DNA of 64,000 bases from Odobenus rosmarus divergens (lineage: Eukaryota; Chordata; Mammalia; Carnivora; Odobenidae), in assembly GCF_000321225.1 (NCBI RefSeq), contig NW_004450479.1, positions 2,199,019-2,263,018 on the forward strand. Direction: 5' to 3'. Made by a program: the position numbers and the translations under genes. Shown piece after piece: positions 33,236-43,400 of the stretch; positions within the stretch are counted from its first letter, which is position 1; the number at the start of each line of letters is the position of its first letter. Under the pieces are notes generated by a model. It saw only the letters and a program-made list of their open reading frames with translations. It was not told the origin of the DNA and did no database searches.

Positions 33236-35950
33236 GGCTGATGCGGGGGTAGGGGGAGCGAGTTTGCATGCTGAGCCCCTTCCCTCCCTACGTGGCTCAT
33301 CCTGCACGCTTATCGACATTGTTGTGCAGGGAGGGGGATTGGCCCAGAAAGCCAAAATCCTGCCCTGCTGAACCATAGGTCACTTCATGTTCATGCTTCG
33401 GGCCCAGCCAGACACTGTCTTAGAGGGATCTTAATATAGTCACCTGTCGTAGATGCCAATGTTTTAGGAAAAGTGCATGAAATTGGAACTTAAAACCAAG
33501 AAAGTTCCCACTGCGAGAGCTGGAAAGCTCTTGGGTCTCCGCTTTCTGGGAGAGTTCCCTGTGACACGTGGTAGGCACTGTAAGGATGTCCACTGAGTGT
33601 GCGAGTGAGTGAATGGAAACTCAGAAGGCCAGGTCTTGCATTACTGGGTTTCATGGTGCTACTTAGGCCGAGGCATTAAAGCTGGTAAAATAAAAACAAG
33701 AATCCCACCTACTGCTAAGGCTCCTTCACCACCAAACGGAGGCGTCTTCTCTATCACAGACTTCGAAGGCGCTGACTCGCGGAGTGTCCTCCATGCCCTG
33801 GACGAGCCCAAGGGGCCCCCGGCACCTGGCAGCCCTCAGCGCCTGCCCCCCGAGCTCGTGGGTGGCAGCCGGTCCCTGGGGCAGAGGGCTCCTGCTCTGC
33901 GGGAAGGAGCCCACGCTCTTCCCCTGCTGGCCTGAGTGATGGCTTCCGAGCACAGGCCCTCCGACAACTGTAACCCCCTGCGGGTGCACACCATTTGTAT
34001 TCTGGAACACTTCATGCCTCCCTTCATTGTCTGTTTCCTATGCCCTCTCCTGATGGGTGGCAGATGGTGAACTTGACACACGAGGACACATCCGGCCGGC
34101 GGCCCCGGCCCCCCTCGCACCAGCCAGATGCTGCCAGCTTGAAGGAGCGAACCACATTAATGCACACTGGCATCGGCGGGGTGGGGGCTCGGGACCGTCC
34201 CAGAACCGCCTTCTGCATCCACTAGCCCTCGGAGGGCAGAGACCACAGCGTGGCAGAGATGCCACAGACCGCCGCATCGATGGCTGAGAGCACCCTCCGT
34301 GTCCTTACACGCACGGTTCAGAAATCCTGACAGAAGGGCCCCCGGAAAACTGGGGCCGGGGCGCTCTCCTCTGTCCTCCCCCTGGGCGATCCCCCTACCA
34401 TCCCGAGGGTGCTGGAGACCTCAGCTGAGCTGGAGACCACACCCCTCATGCAGACCACAGAAGAGCCCCCCAAGTGCTGGCTTCCGGGACAAGCACCCCG
34501 ACTTCGTTGCTGCCATCTTCTCTTGGCCGGCAGAGATGTGTCCCTGTGGGCATTGATGGTGTCCCCCTCCCTCCAGTCCCGGGGCCCCAGGGGCAGCGCT
34601 GCACCCCTCCACCCCCCGCCCCACCAGGGAAGAGCCAGGACTCAGGCGAGCTCCCTCTTTCCGGTAGCTCCTCAACCCAAGTCAACCCCAAGTCCCGACA
34701 ATTTAATCCCCCAACCTGTTCTCAAATCCATCTTTCTCTCCCCGCTGCTCCCATAACCACCGTGCCGTCCCTCACCACTGCCAGAAGGCGCCTCCCAGCC
34801 AGCCCTCCTCTGCAGGCCTTGTTCCCCTCAAGTCTGCCCCCCAAGGAAGGGTTTAGCAGGTGGGACCTCGTACCCCTAGGGCCACAGCTGGGCCTCCTCG
34901 CCCACAAGAGAAGATCCTGGCCCCCAGCCGGCTTGCAAGCCTTCCTCCCTTGCCGCCCACACCTCCTCCTGCCCCCTGCTTTGCACTTTACTCTTCAAAG
35001 ATGAAAGGCGCCCCCTCCCTCCAGGGCGTGCCCCATCGCCCCCAGCACAGGCCATGTTAGCCCTCACCCCTCTCGGATGTCACCCCCTCAGGAGGCCCTC
35101 CTGACTGCTGAACCCCAACCCACCCAAATGCCTTGCCTTGGGGTGTCTCTTATCCCCATGGCCCTCGCCTGCCACCCTGAAGCTGCATTTACAGCCGTGT
35201 TGCCCGGGAGACGGACGGAGTGCTCTCTGGGACGGAGAGGGCTGCTTCATTCCTCTCTAGCCCCGGCACCCGGCCTGCCCCTCCGTCGATGTTCCGGAAA
35301 TATTTGCTGAACTGAGCGCAAACTTGATGAATATTTACACTGTACTACATGCCCACGATTCCGCCTGGCACCAGAAACTCCTGCTCGGAGAAAAGTGAGA
35401 CAGTCTTCCCGAGAAGGGCTCACGTTCGTGCCTATAAAACTCCTGTTTATCGGGGTCGGCCACCCCTGCCCCCGTGTCGGGCTCCAGGGCAGGGCAGGGC
35501 AGGCAGGGAGACCACCCAGAGCTGGGTCCCTGCGAGCCTGCGCCAGCCCGGAGGAGGGAAACCCCCGCTGGAAACAGGGGGTCTGGGGGTCTGCAGGGGC
35601 GCCGCTGGCCCAGCCTAACAACGGCCAACCGTGACCGGGGAGGCCCTGCCGTGGTCGCTGCCAGTTTAGTAGTGTCTGCCCAATGGACGTGAATTTGTGA
35701 ACCCTGCGGAGAAGCAGGGGGCCACATCTCCTCAAAGGGCCGCAGGCGAGAATCCCCTCAGCCCGGGTTCTGTGGACCTGGCCCGATGTGCCTCCGCCAC
35801 TGGGTGTGGGCAGGCTGGGCCTCCATCCCTCCCCATGCTGCTTCTCTGCCATCCAGCCTCCTCTCTCAGAGAGCTCCTGCCCTTGCCAGCCGGGGCTCCC
35901 GTGCTCAGTGCCGAGAGAGCAGGGCTGGGAGGGAGGCCACGGCTTGTCCC
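33236..35950. other. Intergenic sequence, no gene recognised
   Basis: A moderately AT-rich block at 33420-33720 precedes GC-rich sequence. ORFs up to 176 codons (+, 34474-35004) and the left half of a 335-codon minus frame (35247-36254) lack domains and splice context. Confidence 0.5.
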
Positions 35951-35954
35951 TCGG

Positions 35955-36078
35955 CTCTGCCTCCACTGGACGTGTGTGTGGTCTTGGACTTCTCTGGGCC
36001 TCCCTCGGTCTCCTCCTCTGTCGAGTGAGGACGGTTACCCAGCCATGCCTTACAGGAAAATGAATGAATGTGGACAGA
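35955..36078 (+). repeat. MIR SINE fragment
   Basis: GTGTGGTCTTGGACTTCTCTGGGCCTCCCTCGGTCTCCTCCTCTGTCGAGTGAGGACGG is MIR in sense orientation. Confidence 0.6.
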
Positions 36079-36079
36079 A

Positions 36080-37258
36080 GGCTTTGCAAAGGGACAGTTT
36101 CTTGTTTATAAGGCAGCGTTATTATTGTGCAGGTGCCCAAGAAGAGGGCGGAAGGGACCGCTTGGGTAAGGCCCCTTCCCCAGCAGAGCTGGGCAGCAGG
36201 GACCTGTCCCCTGTCACACCAGAGTGGGTAGGCGGGGTCTGTCAGCAAAGCCACCCCACGGAGGCCCCCCGGGGCTTGCTGCTGTCAGAGCCGCCCCACG
36301 CCCACCCCTCGAGCCCAGAATCATCTCACGGGGCAAAGAGGGGATCACATGGCCTGGCTCTGTTCTGAGGGTCCGGCTGCCAGAGGTCCTGTTGATCCTC
36401 ACCTGGTGGCAGCAGAAGCCCACCTCCTCTGCTCCGGGGACACCCTATGGGTGCCACCCATCCCTATACCTCACACGAGGCGTGTAACCACAAACAAAAA
36501 AGTGCACAAATCACATCTGGACAGTCCACTGCATTGTCACAAAGTAAGCTCCTCCAAGAAACAGCACCCAGATCAAGAAACAGAACATGGCCAGCATCGC
36601 AGGGGCTGTTGAAAACACAGAACCAAAACCAAAACACAACTTGGGGGCACTGCAGGAAGTGTCCCCCACATGTCTGAGATGCCAGCCCTGTTACTGCAAA
36701 GCGTCCTCCCATCCTAGCCAAGTTGCCAGCTCACCCAGCAGGGGCCCACGGCATGTCCTCGGAGCAACGCAGACCCCACAGAGCCCACCTGTGTTCCAGA
36801 GCTGGCTCATGAGGACTCCTGCCTTCTCTTCCCAGATGGGGGTCCCACGGCTCAGCCCACCCTGCCCCTCTGCTCCCCAACCTGCCCACTTCAGGGGTAG
36901 CTATTTAAAAGGCAGGGTGGACTGCTGGCCAGGCTCAGAGTCAAGGGATGGGTGGGTCATGTGCCCCTGTCTGGTGTTGTCCTAACTCTTCCCAGAACCT
37001 TCTGAGGACCCCGTCAGCACCCACCCAGCGGCCCGCTCCTGCCTACCCCTAGGGGAGCTTTTCACGCTCAGGGGAAGGTTCTAGACCAGTTCATGGCCTT
37101 GGTCTGGGGAGAGGACAAATGCAGCAGACAGACAGGTGAGCCCGTGTCCTGGGCACGGCACCAGGCTCTGACTCGGCCACACTTGCCACCAGCCCTCTTT
37201 GCCTAACCTCAGAGGCCTGTTTCCCTGCTTCCACCAGGGGTGTGTGCCGCTGGCTGGC
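36080..37258. other. Intergenic sequence, no gene recognised
   Basis: CACCCAGATCAAGAAACAGAACATGGCCAGCA (about 36565-36600) resembles a fragment of an old LINE in which such CAGATCAAGAAATAGAACATT sequence is common. It is too short for a firm call. No gene was seen. Confidence 0.4.
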
Positions 37259-37261
37259 ACC

Positions 37262-37440
37262 AGCTGATTGCTATGTGTTCAGGAGTTTGCAAGTGGACTG
37301 TTAAACGCAGCCATCATTAAAATTTAAATTACACAAGCTTAAAATTAAATAAACTATATTAAGAATAAAGGTAACACTCAGAGCTCATCAATTTCTAATT
37401 ATTTTTATTACATGTTACTATTATCTATGCTTGTGAGGTT
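37262..37440. promoter_or_regulatory. AT-rich candidate enhancer 2.6 kb upstream of the NPTX1 start
   Basis: A 180-bp AT-rich island just outside the CpG island, with no repeat match. It contains AAAATTTAAATTACACAAGC, AAATAAACTATATTAAG and a TAATTA core (37396-37401) in TTCTAATTATTTTTATTACATG. Position and composition suggest a proximal regulatory element; not demonstrated. Confidence 0.4.
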
Positions 37441-39797
37441 ACTTACACCTATTGCACACTTACAGTGGGAATGCCTGGAATTATGGGGGACTGTCTGTCT
37501 TCCGGGCTCCCTGCCCTCCCCGCCCTCTGCGCCTCTGGGCTCTGACACCCAGGCCAGGCAGGAAGAAGCCCCTGCATCCCAGACCTTCCCACCAGCTAGC
37601 TGGGCAGCTTGCGGGTTCCTTCTCTGAGGGTTTTTGTTTTACCTAGCCCCAGAGCTCTTAGCTACCTCTGAGCACTGGGGAGGAGGAGGAAGACGCAGAC
37701 ACGACCAGGTCTGAATCCTCCCCTGCCCAGGATCTTGGGCCCGGTTAAGTGGATTGAAAGAAGGCAGAGCGATGCGGCAGCAGGGCCCTCCACCTACCTG
37801 TCAGAGCTCTGCCCCGCGGGTGCGCCGGGGTCCCACATAGCGCCTTCTGGCGGACGCAGCGCTCCTGAAGTCGCCCCGGGGTGGGGAAGGGTCCGGCCCT
37901 TGACCGCGGTCTCCTCCCCTCGGAGCGCCACACTTCCCTCCCGCTGCCCCAGACACTGCCCCAGGGCCCCTCCTCCTCCCCTGAGGCCCGCTACTTCATC
38001 CCCTGCCGGATGGCGGGAGGGGGGAAGCGCCCCTCAGGGCCACGTGCCCGGGTCCCCTCTCCTGGTGGTGAAAGCCCGGGTCCCCGTCGTGGGCGCGCCT
38101 CAGGACGCAAGGCCGCGCCGAGGGATCCCGCTCCGTGCGCGCAGCCTGCCCGGGGCCCCGCGGGGCTCTTCTCCCGCTCCCACGCGCCCTCCCTGTCGGC
38201 CCCGGACAGCCTCGCCCCTGGGCCCCCGCGCGGGGAGGTCCTCTCGAGTCGCCTTCTAGCCTGGGGAGAGCCGGGGCGCAAACCTGCGGGGGCGCCGGGG
38301 GCCAGCCCCCTCCCGCAGCCCCGAGCGCCGAGGCCAATAGCGCGCACAGCCCGGGGGGCCGCGAGGCTCGGAGCCCAGGACCGCCGCGTGCGGCCCGCGG
38401 GGTCCCTCTGGCGCCGGGAAGCGGAGGCCGAAGGACGCGCGGACTCCAGGAAGGTTCAGGGCTGAGGCGCCCAAAGAACGCCGGCGGTGGGGCTCCCGGG
38501 GGCACGGGTGGGGGACGCGACCGCCGAGAGGGACGGAGGAGACCGGGGTTTCTCAAAAAAAGCTGGCTGCGCCTCGCACCCGCGGGGCGGCAGCCCAGCC
38601 CTCGCACCCTGCAGCTGCCTGTGGGTCCCTCGGGCGGGGGATCCGCCAGCGCAGCGCCCCGACTTGGGGGGAGGGTCTGGGACGTCAGCTAGGCCGCCCC
38701 GACCGCGGCTCTAGCCCGGGCTCGTGCTGTCGGCTGGAGCCCGACCTCGGGATCCTGGCGGCAGCTCGGAACTCTGACCGCCCGGGGCGCGCCAGCGGCT
38801 CGGGCCTGTCCAGAGCCCGGAACCGGGCGTCCCAACCCGGACGGGAATCTGGGAGCCAAGCCTCGCGGCGCTGCTACTCAGACAACAAGTGCGGGGTGGG
38901 GGGGGGCGGGGGTGACTATGAGTAAAGTGCCACCGTGTGGGGGGCTCCACACGGGCGACGACCCTGCCGAGGGCCCGGACCCCTCCCCACCCGCCATGGG
39001 CGGAGAAGTGGGCCGAGCTGGGGCTCACCCAGTCCAGAAAGCCCAACGCGCCCACGGACACAGACGGCTCAGCGCCTCCCCCCGGGGCTGCAGGGAGCGT
39101 CCAGCCCCGGCGGCGCCGTCTGCCCGGAATCGGACCGGCTCCGCTGGCAGGAAAGGCTCGATCCGAGAAGTGCCCGCCCGCCCTGCCGGCTCAGGGCGGG
39201 GAGCGGTGCTGCCATTCCCCCGGGACCTAGCCGGCTCCCCAAAGCCCCGGGTCTGTGGGAGGGAGGCAGGAGAGCCAGGAATGAGGTCGTGGAGTAGTCC
39301 TCAGACCCAGGGTGTAGACCGGCATTTCAACCCCACACGGGCATCCAAGCACCGTGCGGCAGCCCCGCGACCCCCTCTCTGGACTCAGCGGCGATGCGAG
39401 GCTCCGCTCCCCAGCGCTCCTCACCCGGTACAGGAGTGTAGACGATTTGAGTCCTTGGGGACCCGGTCCGGCCTTGAACGCCCCCTGCCCGGGCCCCGAG
39501 GGTGTTCTGTGAGGCCAAGCGGGCTGAACCGAATTCTGTCTCCCCAGCCGGCCGCGGCCTCCCACCCGCCCGCAGCCCCGTCGGAAATTTGGGGACATCA
39601 TGCAGGTGGCCCATCCTATAGTCCCAGCCCGCCCCCCCGCCCTCCGCGGCTCTCGGAGCCTTCGGGGAAGCGAGGCCGGCTCGGCGGGGGCGGGGGCGGG
39701 AGAGACCGGAGGAGGCGGCCCCCACGCGCGCCCGAACGACCCCCGCCCGGCGCAGCGGGCCGGGCCGCAGACAATTAAAGCGGGATTCCTCCCCCGC

Positions 39798-39804
39798 TGA
39801 CGTC
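39798..39804 (+). promoter_or_regulatory. NPTX1: CRE-like site (TGACGTC) in the NPTX1 promoter
   Basis: TGACGTCG lies 29 bp upstream of the TATA-like box, about 65 bp before the predicted start site. This is a typical position for a functional CREB/ATF site. Occupancy is inferred, not shown. Confidence 0.6.
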
Positions 39805-39832
39805 GGCAGCGCCGAGGCCCCTCCCGCGGCGG

Positions 39833-39840
39833 CATAAAAG
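39833..39840 (+). promoter_or_regulatory. NPTX1: TATA-like box of the NPTX1 core promoter
   Basis: CATAAAAG stands out in an otherwise almost A/T-free stretch, about 30 bp before the inferred start site and 169 bp before the ATG. TATA boxes are uncommon in CpG-island promoters, so this suggests a focused start site. Confidence 0.7.
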
Positions 39841-39863
39841 GCGCGGGCTCCGCAGCGCGGGTG

Positions 39864-40001
39864 GCAGTGAGGGCCAGGCGGCGCGGCGGTGCGGACTGCG
39901 CGGCCGAGCAGCGCGGCGCCCAGAGCGCGGGCCGCCCGCCGAGCCCCGCCAAGCCGAGTCCCAGGAGCCGGACCGGAGCGCCGGTCCCAGCGCCCGCAGC
40001 C
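39864..40001 (+). other. NPTX1: NPTX1 5'UTR (predicted)
   Basis: A transcription start near 39864 is inferred from the TATA-like box about 30 bp upstream, giving a 5'UTR of about 140 nt. It is very GC-rich and lacks an upstream ATG. The frame of the main ORF is open through it, which is common in CpG-island leaders and is not taken as an N-terminal extension. Confidence 0.6.
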
Positions 40002-40445
40002 ATGCCGGCCGACCGCGCCGCGCGCACCTGTGCGCTGCTCGCCCTTTGCCTCCTGGGCAGCGCGGCCCAGGATTTCGGGCCGACGCGCTTCATCTGCACT
40101 TCGGTGCCCGTGGACGCCGACATGTGCGCCGCGTCCGTGGCCGCCGGCGGCGCCGAGGAGCTCCGGAGCAACGTGCTGCAGCTCCGCGAGACCGTGCTGC
40201 AGCAGAAGGAGACCATCCTGAGCCAGAAGGAGACCATTCGCGAGCTGACCACCAAGCTGGGCCGCTGCGAGAGCCAGAGCACGCTGGACGCGGGCGCCGG
40301 CGAGGCCCGGGCCGGCGGTGGCCGCAAGCAGCCCGGCTCGGGCAAGAACACCATGGGCGACCTGTCCCGGACGCCGGCCGCCGAGACGCTCAGCCAACTC
40401 GGGCAAACTTTGCAGTCGCTCAAAACCCGCCTGGAGAACCTCGAG
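40002..40445 (+). CDS. NPTX1: NPTX1 coding exon 1 (codons 1-148)
   Basis: This 444-nt exon encodes the signal peptide, the mature start QDFGPTRF, the N-terminal cysteines thought to link subunits in neuronal pentraxins, and most of the first coiled coil (the QQKETILSQKETIREL stretch). It ends in phase 0 after LENLE. The donor GAG|GTCCGC at 40446 departs from the GTRAGT consensus at +3 and +4. Base composition is extremely GC-rich because the exon lies inside the promoter CpG island. Confidence 0.97.
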
Positions 40446-43400
40446 GTCCGCGCGCGCACCGCGGTTCCCCCTCCGGCTCGTGCGCCCCTCTGCCCTGCCC
40501 CACCCCCACTCCCGACCCGGCCCCACACCCCCACCCTCGCCTGGGCCGGGCGCTCAAGCCCGACCCGGGCTGCCCGGAGCCTGCGGGGCCCCGCAGACCG
40601 CCATTCGTCCGAGCTCCCCGCCAGGCCGCCCCCGCATTCGCCCTGAGGGGACCGCGCCGCGGGCCTCCCGGCACGGGCCCGGCTCCGCGCGTAACCGTAT
40701 GGTTTCCCCCCGCCCTTGCACCCCCGCAGCAGTACAGCCGGCTCAATTCCTCCAGCCAGACCAACAGCCTCAAGGATCTGCTGCAGAGCAAGATCGATGA
40801 CCTGGAGAGGCAGGTGCTGTCTCGGGTGAACACTCTGGAGGAGGGCAAGGGTGGCCCCAAGAACGACTCGGAGGAGAGGCTCAAGATCGAGAGCGCCCTG
40901 ACCTCCCTGCACCAGCGGATCAGCGAGCTGGAGAAAGGTAACGGGCCGGGGGCGGGGGGGTGGGGGGGCGTCGCTGCCTGCGAGGCTCCCTGGGCCAGTG
41001 GGACCCTGCCTCACTCCAGGCTTCCTGAATAGCTCCGCTTCAGGCTGTAAAAGCCTGAAGCTCCTCCACCCCTCCAGCCCCTTCCCGCTGCCTGAATCCC
41101 TGCCCTGGGTTTTGGGGTTTCCAGTCGGTGTTTCTGATAGGCCTGGGGCCCCCTGCGCTGGGAACATATGGAGGGAGGGGAAGCAGAGCCAGGAAGGGAT
41201 TGATTGGTGTCGGCTGCACCCCCCCAACACACACACACACTGGAAGGATTTTTCCAAGTCTGATTTGTTTAATCTTCAGGAAGTTTGCGCTGTAGCTGCG
41301 CTGCTGCCAGTCCCTCCCTGGTAAGAAAGACTGGCTCTAGCCGGTGCCCATCCCCAGCAGGGAATGGGGTGCAGGCTGGGGATGGCCCATTTTCTCCCAC
41401 CTCCACGGCACCCCTGCTGTTCTCTGGGGATCCCCGGGTTACCCCCTTCAGGTGAGCCCCCTCCCTGTGGTTTTATTTTCTGAATGACTCAAGCCCTGGT
41501 ATCTTGCATGTCCTGTGGTTCCTGGGTCACCAACTCTAGCCAGCCCCACCTGCACCCTGGGGCTCACAGATGAGCTGGGCTCAGCCTTGAAGTCACAGAA
41601 ATCAAACAAGGTTGTAAAAGGGGGGTGGTCCTGGGCTTGGAGCAGGGCCACGTGACCCTTCTTGGACCACAAAATGTGCCGGATGAATTTAAACAGTGCC
41701 ATCTTAAGGCACGTTATGTAACTGAAAAACAGATCAGGGGAAGGGACGGAGGAGGGAGGGGGGAGGAAAGGAGGGGAGACTGGGGGGGGGGGATGAAAAA
41801 CAGCCCCTAGAGAGGTCAGGGGCTGGATCTGCTCCAAGGCGTGCACGGGGGCGGGGGCGAGAATACAAGCCCAAGATGGTTGGGGGGAGCACTGAGGGGG
41901 CCAGGCCTGCTGTTCCCTGATACCTGAATGGATGGGGGGGGTTGCTGGCCCAGCAGGATGCCTTCTAGAAATAATTCTTGGCCTGGGGGCCTGTTTCCTC
42001 CTGGGCTCCCCGACAAGCCCCAGGCACACCCAGGAGCTTGCAAGTGTGTGTCTTCCTGATTCTGGGCCTGGTGCCTGTGCCCACTGCTTGGTTGGAATGT
42101 TTTGCCTGGAGTCAGTCACACCATAGCCGGGGCCACAGCTGCAGTGCGTGTGGGCTGAGAGGGGGCAGACAAGCGTTCGCCGAGACATCTCTGGCAGGCA
42201 GGGAGCTGGTGGCTGTTGTGTAAAGGGAGGCTGTCAGGCCAGGAGCCCGATTTTTCAGGAAACACAGAGGAAGTTCTCCCTGAGAATGAGTGACATAGTC
42301 CTCAAAGCAGTCACCTTGGGGGGGCCCTGGCTCCAGGGGTGACTCCCCACCCCCCGCTGTCCTGCCCTCTCAGCAGGGCTCCGAGCAGAGTTGCTAGAAG
42401 AGCCTCAGAAGAACGTCTTTCCCGCCTGTGGGGTAGATAGGATTCTGGAAATAGCCAGAGCCCTCAGGACTCGTTGACTGGGTCAGAAGAGCGACCAGGG
42501 ACTGCAGCATGTCCCGTCCTCGAGGGGAGTGAGCTGGGCACCGGGGGCCTGCTTGTCTTGGGTGGGAATCCAGGAGGAGTATTTGTGAACTGCATCCAGG
42601 AATCAGGTCTGCTAAAGGGGCTGCTCTGGGGGGCAGCTAGCCTCTTTGGGGCTGGAGAGACCTCCTCCCTGTGTGGCCACACCACCAAGGGCCGGTTTAT
42701 CTGGTGTGCACGGACCGATTCCCTGCCCAGGCCCACCACGTTCGCCCCGCCCCCATCCCCGCCTCCCCAGGGGCATGATGTGGGAGCCTGAGCAGTGAGG
42801 GCAGAGAACTGTGGGTCAGCTCTTTTGTTCTGGCCTTGTGCCCTGGGCAGGGCAAAGCACTTGACCCTGCTGGGCCTCCCTCTCAGCAGCTATAGAATGG
42901 AGGTGAGTCTGCTCCTAGGCTTCCCAGAGCTAGAGGGCGGGTAGGGGGGAGCACGTTTCTGACCGGGACAAGTGCTTTGAGGTGCAGATGAGGACTGTCC
43001 TTTCCAGGTCAGAAGGACAACCGTCCCGGAGACAAGTTCCAGCTCACATTCCCGCTGCGAACCAACTACATGTACGCCAAGGTGAAGAAGAGCCTGCCGG
43101 AGATGTACGCCTTCACCGTGTGCATGTGGCTCAAGTCCAGCGCCGCCCCTGGGGTGGGCACGCCCTTCTCCTACGCCGTGCCGGGCCAGGCGAACGAGCT
43201 GGTTCTCATCGAGTGGGGCAACAATCCCATGGAGATCCTCATCAACGACAAGGTAGAGCCCCCAGCCCTCTGGCCTCACAGGACAGCATAGTGAGGTCCC
43301 CCAGGCCCCCCTCCCCCCGACCCTGGGGCAGATCTGCAGCTATAGACACTGCTGTGCCCCCCCCAACAGAAGGGCCCGTCAGGCAGGACTGGGGGGAAGA

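Larger units (their letters stand above)
37745..40950. promoter_or_regulatory. NPTX1: CpG island covering the NPTX1 promoter, exon 1 and exon 2
   Basis: About 3.2 kb with very high GC and many CG dinucleotides. It includes several GGGCGG/GGGGCGGGG Sp1-type boxes (for example near 39690-39710), the CRE and the TATA-like box. Open frames of 100-290 codons in several frames here are by-products of the composition. The island extends about 2 kb upstream of the start site, which is typical of developmentally regulated neuronal genes that carry Polycomb marks when silent (inference). Confidence 0.85.

Noticed and set aside
35247..36254. 335-codon minus-strand frame
   Set aside because: GC-rich, overlapped by several plus-strand frames, crosses a MIR, no domain or signal sequence.
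39861..40001. N-terminal extension of NPTX1 upstream of 40002
   Set aside because: The upstream frame is open but begins with GTG, not ATG, and an extension would bury the signal peptide.
39227..41257. 676-codon minus-strand frame across NPTX1 exons 1-2 (also 399 codons at 39327-40526)
   Set aside because: Antisense to a clear gene in a CpG island, arginine/alanine/proline-rich with low-complexity runs, no domain. High GC removes stop codons in several frames at once.
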